Source: Platycnemis pennipes (Eukaryota; Arthropoda; Insecta; Odonata; Platycnemididae). From it: 64,000 nt of DNA. The DNA lies in assembly GCA_933228895.1 (NCBI GenBank), contig OW121852.1, positions 135,174,992-135,238,991 on the forward strand, in the 5' to 3' direction. Of this stretch, positions 22,704-34,797 are shown one piece after another. The notes under the pieces are model-generated. The model was not told the origin of the DNA. It was given only the letters and a program-made list of their open reading frames with translations, and ran no database searches. The first letter of the stretch is position 1. Each line of letters opens with the position of its first letter. The position numbers and the translations under genes are program-made.

Positions 22704-24171
22704 CAGGGTGGCGATCGTCAGGGAAAACCGGGAAAACCTGGAATTGTCAGGGAATTTTGGAAATCTGGAAAAGTCAGGGAATAGTCAGGGAATTCTCGTA
22801 ACAGTCAGGGAGAAACTGGGATAGGAAATTCTTGTTATTTTTCTACCATTACGTTTACCAGTCAGTCTTTCCCGCCTTTTATTTCACCAATTAAACTAAT
22901 ATCCGTCGCCGAAACGCAAGGAATAAGCCACGTCAATTCGTTGAACATTCAGTTGTGAATCTTACAATTAGTTATTTAGTTGTGAATCAGTTGTACAATC
23001 TATCCCTTTTGTATATCCTTAATGCGATATTTGTCTAGTAGTGTTAAAATTGATGATCACCGTATATTCTGCTCATCACAAGGAATCCGAGGCTATGTTT
23101 TTCGGAAGATTTTACCTCGCGTTTCTTTTTTTAACTTCCGAGACTCAGGTCGAGAGGTAGTTGTAGAACACTGGCTTGTAGTAAATACGTGCTTGCAGTT
23201 ATAAAAATACGAGACGATGATTATTAAAACGGTAATACAAAAACGATCAAACGTACGTATACATGTAAACAAAATCTTACGTGAGATCATCTTCGATTTC
23301 CATACCCCCCTTATCGAGACCATAAGAAGAGCTCCTCCCCTCCCCACCTCTCACGCTCGACGTAATTATTGAATGGCTCCCTTATCCATTCAATAATTGC
23401 TCCCTCTCGTAGCCATTTAGTCAGGTCACAAACCACTTCAAATATGACATTCCTAAATATGACGCTGCCGTTGCTAATTGCCTCCTGTTTTCGCTCGCAG
23501 TGGCGCGATTACGTTTTGTTTGTTTACACAAATATTTTTACATTTTTGGTTCCCTCTTACAATCAAGGAGTTATGACCACGTTAATCAAATTGTTATTCG
23601 CTTCTAAAAGTCACTCGAGCCATCCGATTTTGATCCTGTCCAAGAACTTGGCTTTGGTTTGTATTTTTCGCGCAGCTTAGTGATACCTGTGCCGGAGTCC
23701 GCCAGTAAATTGGCCATTAACTTTCCCCTCGATGCCTTTTCAGCAATCTTCAACTTCCCAGAACTACCACGACACGCCACCTCTTCCTTGAAGAATTAGA
23801 CATTGTCAATTTGTAATTTTACACGGAAACATACACGGCCACGGAAATACGATACACGGCCGTGTATTCGCGGCCGCGAAAAATATATTAAAAGTGTGTA
23901 CAATTTGTGTGAGGGCGTAAGTTGAGAAGGTTTAATATATTTTTTCATTAGGGCGGAGGTTCTATATATTTTTTCATTATTATAGCTTTTAATGTATTGA
24001 TTTCAGCTTTTAACATTATCTGAGTTTTGACGAAAATTTAATTCAGCAGAAATAAAATATTCCGATAATAGGAGTCCTTTTTGCGATCGGTCAGGGAAAT
24101 TGGTAAAGTCATCAGGGAAAAATCAGGGAAAAGTCAGGGAATTTGAAAATTAGTTATCAGTAGCCACCCTG
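22704..24171. mobile_element. Non-autonomous DNA element A (CAGGGTGGC ends, 5-bp duplication)
   Basis: Left end CAGGGTGGCGATCG, right end the reverse complement CAGGGTGGCTACTG. The 5-bp sequence ACTAC flanks both sides (22699-22703 and 24172-24176). The subterminal zones are full of GTCAGGGAA words on both sides (22718-22815 and 24088-24140), while the middle has no transposase. This suggests a hAT-related non-autonomous family with 5-bp duplications; the superfamily is inferred. Confidence 0.8.
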
Positions 24172-24176
24172 ACTAC

Positions 24177-25146
24177 TTTTTTTTAAGAAGGAGCTAAAAT
24201 ATTCACCACCATGTTCTTTATAATGGCATGGCAGCCTTTCAAGTAGAGCTGAGTGGGTAAATGTTAATTTAAATGTCAATGCTATCAAATTCGACATTAA
24301 ATGTCGGTAGTTAGTGGGCCTATCGAAAACTAGTATTGACTGCAGGGTGGCAAGCTGGCCAAAGTTGTGGATGTTGAATCGATGGGAAAAATTGTGGCCA
24401 ATTATTCATCCTTTAAATTTATAGTGTGCCCATACTGACACTTAAAAAATGCTCCCTCAGAGCTCAGCATGCCCAAGTGGGCAAATTTTGGCAGTTAATA
24501 GCTCATTTTGGTGAAATTTGCAGGAAAGGCCTTGGACTGCTCTTATCTGGATTTTGCATTCATTAATACTTTAAATTCATATTTTAGTTTTGCAACTTTG
24601 TTCATTTAACATGTAGTATAGTGTGGGGCAAGAGTACACTGGCAGCAGCATCTTCATGGTTTTCTGCGTTGATTTCCATTTCAGGTGTTAAATCTTTAGT
24701 ATGAATTTTCCCATATTTTTGTTTAAATTAATGTGTGTGTCTTGATGATATTACAGCCTGTTTTTTCCATTGGAGATTCACTCGACTGTAAGTTGGCAAA
24801 TATCAGTGGGAATTCTAGTTTACCACGAATACACACATGCATTGCTTTTCCCTGGTCACAGAAGAACTACTCGATTGGTTGTTGGGTCTAATGAAAGAAT
24901 AAGTCGGATATCTGGGCCATCCAAGGAAGGCTCTCGGTAATTGGCCGGGAAGTGGGAAAACCCTTCACCCGTCTAACTTTTCTGTGCCGTAGTGAAAGAA
25001 ACTGAATTCCTAAAACACAAAGATATTGCCTCTACTGGTGCAGGAAAATCTTGGCTAAACTCAAAAGAAATTGAATAAATTCGGTAACGTCCTTGCAGTT
25101 TATATTTTCAAAAAATCATTTTTTACCATCTAGTAAGAAGAATCAT
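24177..25146. other. No feature recognised
   Basis: AT-rich single-copy-looking DNA; no conserved frames. Confidence 0.4.
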
Positions 25147-25215
25147 GTTGAAGTGAAGAGGTTAGCCTATTGGAGAATTGAGTGGAGGGCTGCGTCAATC
25201 CAATCCTGGATGGTT
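25147..25215 (+). mobile_element. LINE 3'-end scrap
   Basis: Matches the 3' end of the LINE family at 50-110 (reverse complement) and 17126-17190, including GAGTGGAGGGCTGCGTCAA. Confidence 0.7.
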
Positions 25216-26149
25216 GAGTTGTTACCACTTGGTAAGATTCCCGAGTTAGCACTTACATCTTCAGAATTATAGATCTTGCAAAAGTTGGTGGCATATGCAC
25301 TGAAGAAGGTAATGGAAGAAAGTGGTGACAGGACGGGTAGTAGCTTGGTGCCTTGAGCACCTACTGTGCCCCACGTGACAGGTTCCCCCCCCCCCCCCTC
25401 CCTCGGTGCATTCACCAATGCTAACGTGCTCTGTGATGATGCATCCGAATGCCGTAGACTTTAGCAAGAACTATAAATGGTGATTTCTGAGTACACTGTT
25501 GATTGGATGAAGTTCTTAGTGCTTCGCCATACCTTCAGAAGGCATGTGCACTACATATTGACGTTTTTCATATCTTTTCTAGATTTGAACCATAATTCGG
25601 TAAATATCCAGGAAAACCTTGAAAGGCATGGAGTCCTTGTTTTGTACTTCAGTAGGTCACCCTTTTTATTCACCCAAAATTTTTATATTTATTCTATAAC
25701 CCTAAACCAAAGAAGGTATAATGATTAGGTGCATTGTATGTAAAACAGTCCACCTTAGTGCTAACCTTTTCCTTGTGGTACTAGTGAGAAATGCAGCTGG
25801 TAATTTGGTAAAATGTAGCACCTTAGGAAAAAAAAGATTATGAAGCTATTGTTTTATATATCCATTTGTAGTTTTTGTACATTATTCAAGTTGAACTTAT
25901 TAATGATGATACTCATTAATAAGAATGACTTTACATTGACTGAAAAATAAATTTATTATTTCAGTGTCATAAAGTTGAAAAATATTAGGTATAGAAGCTG
26001 ATATATCGACCTGCCTCACTAAGGGGGGTAATACAAATGTATTTATGTTACTTGTGCATGGAGGGTGATGGGTTGAATCGCATGATGGGTACACATGGCT
26101 AAGAGGAGGAAATATGCCTGTACTGTAGTACCTGCCCTACTTCTATCAA
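25216..26149. other. No gene recognised; poly-C tract
   Basis: A run of about 14 C followed by CTCCCTC lies at 25386-25406. The short frames nearby are probably chance. Confidence 0.4.
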
Positions 26150-26530
26150 TTTTCAAATATGGTGCATACTATAACATTTTCCCTTGAATCATGATGTATA
26201 AAGTTGAAGAACTGATAACAAATGAAGTTGTCTTCTAAGGAACCACTGATATTGCTTGGGAATTTGTATTGTTTGTGTTGTTCTGTGGTGTGACCTTGGT
26301 AGATTGATTGGACTTCTTTCCTTTCCCATCAGCCATTGCAATGGGGTGTGGTTTGGTGATAGGAGAGCTCCCAGCCAGACTTAGTGGTGACGGGAGGGTG
26401 TGGAATGAGTGAGGGGAAGCAAGTGGAATACCTCGTGTGGGCCATTTCATCCAGAGTGCCCAGATGGACCCATGTGCAAGAATGCAGTCTTCTCCATGGA
26501 TGTGGTAGGAAGAGAATGTCGGTGTGGCAA
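26150..26530. repeat. Dispersed duplicate, copy 1 (pair with 38826-39215)
   Basis: About 370 bp align with 38826-39215, nearly identical across 26165-26430. On the minus strand both copies keep a 33-codon reading frame starting MADGKGKKSNQS and ending at the same stop, followed by the same sequence. It could be an exon copy of an unrecognised gene or part of an uncharacterised repeat. Confidence 0.75.
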
Positions 26531-26754
26531 TTATGGCCTTTCTCTCCTGCCCAGCGGTCAAAAAAATATCCTACAAGATATCTTCTCAGCTGCGATCCTC
26601 TGGAGTGACAAGGAATCTGGTAAGGTTTTTGTAGCTTAATCCTTGTTAGAGATACACATAAGACTAGATGAGAAGTAGAACCACCCCTTGAAAAACCCTA
26701 ATTCATGTCGTTGGAGAGGGAGCAGAAAGCCTTGTCAGAAGTTCTTACTTTTTT

Positions 26755-26855
26755 TCACTCACTTCGCGCTTCCTCCTCGTCCTGGGCCCATAACCTGTTG
26801 AATTTATCGGGATCGTAGCCAATCAACTTCGTTACTTTAACGCCGATCACAGGGA
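26755..26855 (-). other. Candidate coding exon, unidentified
   Basis: On the minus strand a short open block encodes FPVIGVKVTKLIGYDPDKF and then NRLWAQDEEEARS, ending at CGAA|GTGAGT, a good donor. The composition is charged, with no simple repeats. There is no start codon in frame, and the acceptor upstream is weak. I do not recognise the family. Confidence 0.3.
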
Positions 26856-26859
26856 ATCT

Positions 26860-27848
26860 TTAGGAATGCTTAAATCACAACTGCACATTTCGGATTCACT
26901 CTACGAACTAACTTTAATGTACCGACGCCACCGCCAGGAAGCGCCACAATTACAGCTTACAACACATACTTACAGAACTACAAGAGAGAGGGCAGCACAT
27001 AAGCATAAACATACAAATGATGGCTGCCAAATAAACATAATGAATCATGAATATACTTAACAGATAGAGCAGTAGGAAGGTAAAATGTGACTACACTGCA
27101 TAAGGATATGATTCTTTGGATGTTTATTTCCTGTGGACTTCCCTTGGCCTTGAATCCCAGCTGGATCAACGTCCCAAGTGACATAAGATACTCGCAGACT
27201 ATGGGACTCGTAGCTGTTTTTGTGTTATTTTCTTCTTTCGAGTCTACGCCTAGTCTTAAAACATTGGGATTGCGTATTTACAAAGCTTCTGACCACCTTG
27301 ATGTGGGAATAAAAAATGCCACTCACTCTGAAATGGCACGAACGTGAAATAACACCAATAAATCGAGGAATTAATTATTTGAGAGACACATACAAATCGG
27401 AGGTTGATAATGAACAATGATGATTTGTGATTTCCTCTTGGAAGTGAACGTCGATTTTTGATATGTTCTTGTGTGATGACGGTGGCGAGTGTAGAGGTAT
27501 GTTTGGAACCTCAGACGTGGTGCTGAATGACTCGGAGAAACAACCATCTTTAGGGCATGAGAAGAAGACCAACCGTTCAGTAATCCCTTCGTCCTTTCTT
27601 CTAAGGAAGGAAAGGAGGGGGAGGAGAGAAGGGGGTTTGTTTCCGGTTAGAGCTTCACCAGACTCAGCCAGAGGGAAGCTGTGATGCAGCGTTGTCAAAT
27701 CGCCGTCAACTCAGGACTTAGAAAAATTTCGGCTCTGAAGTGGTAACTTTTTATGGTGGACGGGTGTACCATCGAAAGATCTACTATTAACATGTGAAAG
27801 AAAACTGATCTAACGAGACAAAGAAGCTCCTGCCATGGTATACGCTCG
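26860..27848. other. No feature recognised
   Basis: Contains short frames at 27087-27347 (plus) and 27375-27698 (minus) that show no family motif. Confidence 0.4.
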
Positions 27849-28770
27849 CAGGATGTCGATAAATACGGGAGATACGGGAAATTAACATTACCCTGGAAAA
27901 TACGGGAAATATACGGGACCTTAGCAGCGCGGGAGTTGCAGTGTTTAGCCCATGAAGATTTCGTAACCCACTGAGCGCAAGGTTGTCATTTCAGCGCACG
28001 TGAGGCTGACTTGGCAAGTGTGGAAACAGCACACACATGTTTGTCGCCCTTGCCACAGTAGTAGGTTTCGCGTCACACGATTTTGTCGAAAAATGCAGCC
28101 TGATAATGTGACTTATCCAGTTCGAAAGTCTAATTTAATAAGATAGAAAGTTAAATCACTTTATTTTACCTGTTGCACTATATAATGCATATGGCGAATT
28201 ATTTTGTAACTATCAGTGTAATTTGGACCGGTCCAAAATGCACGCTCTTCGGTGGTCCAAAATACACTATGAGGATCAAAATAAAATGAGACTGAATTTC
28301 ACAGAAACATCCTTAGAAACATTAAAAAGAAATATTTGCACTTTTATACACGAATTATGATAATAGTGGAGTAATTTCTGTATTTGAACTAGCAAAAGTG
28401 ACTTTCTATTTCGCTGTCGCCTTAGGAGTCAGAGCCATTCCAATGGGTGTATTTGTCTAGAGTGTGTCTTCGTTGTTTATGCTTTGTGTGGGGGAAGGGA
28501 ATTTCACGATTTCGCTCACTTAGCCTTTATGCCTCAATCACCTGGGCTTGATTGTTGAAATTTGGAGAGAAGACATTCCAAAAATACACCCACACGTCTA
28601 CACCCTAAACATGTTGCTACCCTTCATGAATACAAAGTAAAGCTATCGGTCCGAATTACACGCCGGTTCAAATTACACGGACTTCTCCTATACGGGAATT
28701 AGCAAATAATCGTCCGGGAAATACGGGAAACATACGGGAATTTGAAATTGGGCCGCCGATTGACATCCTG
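27849..28770. mobile_element. Non-autonomous DNA element B (CAGGATGTC ends)
   Basis: Left end CAGGATGTCGATAAA, right end the reverse complement CAGGATGTCAATC. Flanks are GCTCG (27844-27848) and GCTTG (28771-28775), a 5-bp duplication with one change. Subterminal TACGGGAAA words repeat on both sides (27862-27920 and 28690-28745). No transposase is present (922 bp). Confidence 0.72.
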
Positions 28771-28775
28771 GCTTG

Positions 28776-29499
28776 GTATTATGAGCAATATTTCTTGAGG
28801 ATGATGCACTGCAAAGTACAAATTAACACATGGTATTTATCTTTAGGAGCATTATTTGTCGACTGCAACTTAGAATACAATATTTGTACCATCTCTACAT
28901 TATTTAAAGTCCAATCAAGTCCATGCACTGACGATTTAAGGTGCGACCTGGCATACCTTGAGCACGCTCGCACTTTGTAGCTGTTGTTTTGTTAAGCCAA
29001 GTTCACACAGGAGAAGAATGGGCGGAAGATGGACAAGCAGAAAAGCATCCAACCAATCGGCCACATCGCCGTATTTCGGCAAATCATTTCAACAACTTTC
29101 CTAACCAATGGACATACCGGTTAACACCCAAAGACTTCAGCAAAGCGTAAATTATTGTTTTGGAAGATTTAATTTGCAACATCATGGATAAATATGCAAT
29201 TGTGCACAAAAACGGCTTGTCTACCTCTTCCTAATAGCATAGTAACAAAAGGAAAATGGAAAGTAAGAACAACTGTGGGAATTGAGAGGCTTAATACATC
29301 ACCTTCAGATATAACGAGCGCTCGCGATAGCAAGTGATTTCCCAGCCATTGCGAGCAATCATTATACCGAGCTTCCACTATACCACCATTCAGTTGGTAT
29401 TGAGGCCTTAACGGTGATTTGCTGTCTTTTGTTTACTTGGGTTTTTTCCACTTTGATTCACATTGAGGACTGCTCCATCCAGGGCCTGGGTACAATAAA
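28776..29499. other. No gene; motif shared with the Polinton flank
   Basis: A segment near 29348-29392 (GAGCAATCATTATACCGAGC and onward) resembles 49365-49396. That motif resembles the ends of Tigger/pogo-like MITEs, so a fragment of such an element is likely. Confidence 0.4.
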
Positions 29500-30685
29500 A
29501 ATTTTATTGCACATTAATGATAATTATCATAAAAATGTTATTGGACTTCTTCTTTGAGCAAACGCGGAAATGCCTAGCTCTTCTCATCCTTCTTTCTGGC
29601 GATGTAAGTGTCAACCCCGGTCCGGTGTGCAATTTTTACTATCAGAATACCAGGAGCATTCTTAACAAACTGTCGGACCTCGCTGCGCATATCAATGAAC
29701 TCTCCTCTTTCCATGTGATTGCGCTTACCGAGACTTGGCTTAGCGGAAAAGTCTTAGATTGTGAATTGGACTTTGCTTCATCTCATCAAATTTTCCGACG
29801 GGATCGGATTTCTCGTGGTGGGGACGTAGGCGTACTGTTGGCCACTGACTCAAACATGCCTGCGTTTCGGCGGTCGGATCTCGAGTCTGGCTGTGAGACA
29901 CTTTGGACAGATTCAGATCAAACGTAGCAACTACTGTGGTGGGAAACTATTCATTGGTTGCTTTTGGTCGCCCTCCCAACAACACCCTATCCGTCCTCGA
30001 GGCTTGTTTCAACTCGCTTCTCCATGTCCGCTCGCTTGGTGACGTGCTTTTATTTGGGGACTTTAATCTTTCTCTTCAGTGGACATCCCGCACCGTCACC
30101 CCGATTGATGATTTCTTCACTCACCACTTAATTAACGGGCTCGAGCAGTGCAACCCCCATCCCTAGAGAAATCTGGCAACACTGGACCTGGTTCTTTCCT
30201 CCTTCCCTCTGTTGCCGCATGGGGAGAAACATTTGCGTCTGACCACGAGTCGCTCGAGTGCTCCCTTGTCCTCCCCCTCACCCTGCTGCCGCACTCCTCA
30301 CACCCCCCTAGGATCCTGAGAGCTTGGAACAAAGCCGCATGGCCGGAGCTTAACCGTGCACTTTCGCTCCTTCCTTGGGCCCTCCTGGAGGGTGGGTCTC
30401 CCGAGGAGGGCATGGACACATTTTACGACCTTCTCCACGCTGCCATCAAGGATTTTGTCCCCGTCCAACATTTTTCTAAAAAGTGGCCCCTCTGGCACAC
30501 CCCGGAAATGACGCCCTGAGTAATAAACGCAAGGCCTGGAAACGTCACCCCAGCCCCCTGTCCTGCACCTTGTTTGTTACCCTACGGTATTGCACCTCCA
30601 CATCACCCACTCACGACTTGATGTTTGCTATATTGACTTCTCCAAAGCTTTCGACACCATTAACCATGCCTTACTTGTACATAAA
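29500..30685 (+). pseudogene. LINE ORF2 5' part: endonuclease domain (CR1/L2-like)
   Basis: The plus frame 29535-29927 begins with a hydrophobic run ending LLSGDVSVNPGP, then FYYQNTRSILNKLSDL and FHVIALTETWLSG, the start of an APE-type endonuclease. A frame change leads to LGDVLLFGDFNLSLQW (29980-30100), then DHESLECSLVLPL and a linker up to about 30530. The RT N-terminus is deleted: the sequence jumps to the FSKAFDTINHALLVH motif just before element C. Frameshifts show it is dead. It continues after the insertion at 33597. Confidence 0.8.
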
Positions 30686-31869
30686 CAGGGTGTCCACAAA
30701 AGTCAAAATATAAAATTCAAGCATAATTCAAGGTTTTCAAGGCTAAATTTATAAAAATTTCCAGGCTAATATATCGCGGTTCTTGTAAGAGATGAGATGA
30801 GAAAAGTGATGTTTTTCAAGTTCTATGTAGAATATGGATTTTTTGTAGTTTAACCCATAGCATAATATAGATAAAGTAATTAAATAAGAAATAATTGATA
30901 AATTAAAGTAATTAAATATGTAGTTTTATTGGTAGTAAGAGACTCTCTTTGTTGGTTGGGAAAGATAAACTACTTTTTGATTGAACACCCTCTTTCTAAA
31001 TTAGCATTTCCATGAGAAATTACAAATTCTTCTACAAGAGGAACTTAAAGAACCCACTGGCTAAAGTCTTCAGCATTCAACCACTGTTCTTGGAATGATG
31101 ATTTTCTGCGTTAATATTTTTTGCCATGCTTTTCTATTACAAGTCTCAAAGTCTCAATTTTCTGTTCACTCACAATCAGTATGTAACATTTTTGTGCCGG
31201 TAGACTATATAGAAAAAAGTGAAATCATAACAGTCTTTAGTATCCTACACCATCTTTTTCTAACAAAAATTAATGTAATAACAATCCTAATTCAAGTAAG
31301 CGCATCCTGAATATATCTAACAAACATCAGCAATTAGATTTCTCAAACAATTATAGAAAAGTTTGTAAAAAATATATTGCAAAGCCTACCAGAAAGCCAA
31401 CTTACATTGTACTTACAGTAAAGTATCTGATCACATCAAATGTGCAGTTAAAGAAACATTATAAGTTCATTTTGATTAATAAAGGAATTATTTTCCAATT
31501 ATTAATCAAATCCTTGAATGCTTTCAAATTCTTTTTTAGAAACAAAAAAAAATTAATGCGTCCAAGAGATCCCATTTATGGAATATCCGGGGATTCCATT
31601 TTTAAGACGAAAAAATTATTATAGAATATTTCAAGCTGCTAAACTAGTAATTTTGCAATGTCTTATAAACAATAACCTTTGAAATGAAATTTGAGAATTT
31701 TCTACTCCTAAGAAGAGGTTGTGTAACTCTGATCTTGAAATGAAATTAGCCTTTCTTTATGCTACTATAAACAAAATTTGAAAAAAGTCTCGGTTTTTTT
31801 CCCATTGGCCCGGGTTTGCAAGAAAAAAGTAGAATGACATGTGGGGAGAATGTATTCTCCTAAATCAGG

Positions 31870-31990
31870 TAAGCCGACAATAGCAGAGTGGGGTAGTGGA
31901 CTGCAGGTAATGAAGTTCGATTCTTATCGCTGTTTAAAATTTTTCTTTCAGCCATTGAATCAAAAAGTTTATCATCCTTCATTTCCAACC
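31870..31990 (+). mobile_element. tRNA-like SINE copy inside element C
   Basis: A-box-like TAGCAGAGTGG and B-box-like AGTTCGATTCT are followed by a body GTTTAAAATTTTTCTTTCAG. Related copies lie on the minus strand at 32230-32330 and 32750-32890. Confidence 0.55.
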
Positions 31991-32229
31991 TTTTTGTGTG
32001 GATACTGACTTTTTTGTACTTCAATCGTTTAAACTAGATTTACAAATGCATCACTCAAAAATACATTGTAAAGTTAACATAATGATTACACGATTTAAGT
32101 CTGCAATAAAAAAATTTTCCAATCCTTTCACTGACGCCAAATTTTATTATTTTTTTAATTATAAATTCACATAAAATTTCTGATAATCTACTTTTTTTAA
32201 CTGCCTACTTGCATACTACCCTAGGAATA

Positions 32230-32640
32230 CAGCATAGCCTGTATTCCTAGGCAGTGTTAAGGATCGAACTCGTGACCTGCAGTACACTAGTCCTCATTGT
32301 TAACAACTACGCTATCATAGGTTCACGGGAATCTGGCGAATGTAGGCGACCTGCGTGACATTCGGCCTTATTTTTTTTCTCGTGCATCCGGGCCTATGGA
32401 GAAAAAAGTCACGACGAGTATCTTTTTATTTTGTTTTTGTGGCATGGAAAAAATCTTCTCATTTCGTGACCAAATCACACAACCTCTCTTGTCAGTATCT
32501 ACCATACGCACGTACATTCCATTCGCGGGGCGCATCGATCACTAAGCTGAGAAATTTAAAATCTCCGATCCGGATCTGAATTTTTACTGTCTTCTGATAT
32601 GATTTCAGTAGCGAATGAAATGAAAGACCCGTGGATCCAA
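32230..32640. repeat. Unit 1 of a diverged direct duplication
   Basis: Aligns with 32815-33170: GGCGAATGTAGGC.ACC, CGTGACAT, ATTTCGTGACC, ACATTCCATTC.CGGGGC and AAATTTAAAATCT.CGATCC recur in order. It begins with a minus-strand tRNA-like piece (TAGCGTAGTTGTTAA, GAGTTCGATCC). Confidence 0.7.
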
Positions 32641-32749
32641 CCCGACCAATCTTAATTTATTAATGGTAAATTTGTCAATCTTAATTTATTAATGGTAAAT
32701 TTGTCAATCTAATTTAAACAACAAAAGTATAATAAAGTGAGTATTCAGA

Positions 32750-33170
32750 TGTAATGGGTTGAAATTGAAGATTATAACATTTTCGATGCAATGACTGAAA
32801 GAAAAATTAAACTGCGATACGGATCGAACTTCGCACAGTAAACTAGCTCTCGTTGTCCGCCTGATCCCGGCGAATGTAGGCTACCCCCGTGACATCCCAC
32901 GTAATTTTTCCCGCGATACCGGGGTTACGGGGAAAAGTCATATTTCTTTATTTTGCTTCTAGTGGCACGGGAACATTTTCATCTAATTTCGTGACCTGAG
33001 TTACGCATCCTCTTTTTTTCAATATCTACCGCACCTACATTCCATTCACGGGGCACTTCGATCGCTAAGCCGCAAAAATTTAAAATCTACGATCCGGATC
33101 CGATTTTATACCGTGTCTTTGGATCCGAATCCGGAACCGAGTAAAATGAAAGATCCGTGGTGGATCTTTA
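32750..33170. repeat. Unit 2 of the diverged direct duplication
   Basis: Partner of 32230-32640, with the same order of words and about 70-75% identity. It too begins with a minus-strand tRNA-like piece (AGTTCGATCCGTATCGC). Confidence 0.7.
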
Positions 33171-33596
33171 GTTCCGACGGATCCGATCCGGCCATCACTA
33201 CACGTTAGGCATATGTTTGCATATCATGGGCTTAGTCCGATGTGCAATGAATGAGAACAAAGGGCACCTGACGTGACGCTGAAGGCATCCGTTCAGTTCA
33301 GGCATCAGACAGTCGAACAGTTGAACGTCTCCGATCCACACAGCGCTGACGATACATTGAGCCTAACTACTTTTCCGTCGTTTATTTATTCATTCATACC
33401 AACGGCAAATCCATATCTTAAAGTCATCGTTATTTATCCTATTTATAAAATTAGGATTTTTTGTCTTGAATTAAGAATTTTTAAAATTCCCGACTCAGAC
33501 CAGAAAATCAAGAATAATCCACGAACAATTCCCTGCATTGAAAATTCACGAATAATTCCCGATTTTCCAGGTTTTCCCAGTCAGTGGACACCCTGA

Positions 33597-34797
33597 TAAA
33601 CTCCAACACCGGTTTAACATCCACGCAAATTTCCTGTCATTAATTAACATCTTCCTCAGCTCCCGTTACCAACGTGTACTCATTAATGGCACCTCATCCT
33701 CTTACTTACCTGTTGAATCTGGCGTACCACAGGGTAGCGTCGTTGGCCCCCTTCTGTTTGCACTCTTTGTGGATGACACTGTGGACGGTATAATCTCTCT
33801 TGGGTGCAATATTCTGCTGTACGCGGACGATTACAAAATTTACCAGCAGGTGGATCGCCCCTCTGACTCACTCTCCCTTCAATCTGCCACCTGACTTTGT
33901 TTTGGAATGGCGCTGCACTTGGCAACTGCGAATCAACCCCTCAAAATTGGCACTAACGACATTTTCATTAAAAAACAAACCCTATGCCCACTGTTACACT
34001 CCCTTAAATAATCCTATCCCTCCTGTGACTTCCCACTGCAACTAGGGAGTAATTCTTGACACCAAACTCAATTTTCATGACCACATAAGGAAGATAGTTT
34101 GGAAGGCGATGGCCATAGTTGGCATGCTTTACCGTCTCACTGATGTTCAGGGCCCTACGCCTCTGAAAACTATTTTCCGGTTGTATTCTCCCCATCTTGG
34201 AGTACTGTGCACCAATTTGGTCTACCGCCTGTCCCACGACCTTGGATTTGCTCAACCGCCCAGTCAACTTCTTTCTCGCCATCGAATCCCCACCTTCAGA
34301 AACTCCACCCGTGATTTCATCCTTTCCTCCTCCCTTGGCATTCCGAACATAATTCACCGCCGTATCTGATCGGATATGATGTTCCTACACACAATATTCA
34401 GCGGGTCTCTAAGGACAAATGAAATTCTCCCTCTCTTTCATCTTCATGTTCCTCCTCCTTCCTTCCTACGTAGTAACTGTCTACTTCACATTCCCTGTTT
34501 CCGTCTTTCCATTTCCCAGCATTCTCTTTTCCACCGAATCCCCTCCTCGTTTAACTCCTTGGCCTCAAAATCCCCCCCTCCCTTGGACCTCTTCTCCCTC
34601 CCTGCCACCCTCTTCACATCCTCCCTGTAACGCCACTTATATGACTCTCAAATCCCTAAGTCCCTTTCGTGTGATGACCTCATTACTGTTTATGTCTACT
34701 TTCTTTGTGATTATCATTTATTTATTTGTTGATTATGTCAGCCAATGTAATAGCCTATGTGCCGTTTTTGGTGATGAAATAAATAAATTTACTTACT
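33597..34797 (+). pseudogene. LINE ORF2 3' part: reverse transcriptase palm to 3' end
   Basis: Continues from 30685. 33600-33890 encodes FLSSRYQRVLINGT, ESGVPQGSVVGPLLFALFVD and the catalytic LLYADDYKIY; 34000-34370 carries LGVILDTK-like and C-terminal segments, and 34376-34640 the last C-terminal block. The 3' end is AATAAATAAATTTACTTAC at about 34780-34797, next to a Polinton-like capsid pseudogene. Several frames are needed to read it. Confidence 0.8.

Larger units (their letters stand above)
30686..33596. mobile_element. Non-autonomous DNA element C (CAGGGTGTCCAC ends) inserted in a LINE
   Basis: Ends CAGGGTGTCCAC on the left and the reverse complement of the same 12 bases on the right. 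ATAAA flanks both sides (30681-30685 and 33597-33601), and removing the insert restores the LINE reading frame across the site. No transposase frame occurs in its 2.9 kb. The interior holds three tRNA-like SINE pieces and a diverged direct duplication. Confidence 0.88.

Noticed and set aside
22704..24171. Classical hAT element with 8-bp duplications
   Set aside because: The flanking 8-mers do not match; only 5 bp (ACTAC) do, and elements B and C agree with 5 bp.
27375..27698. 107-aa minus-strand frame as a host gene
   Set aside because: No recognised domain, no supporting splice sites, and an equally long plus-strand frame covers the same bases.
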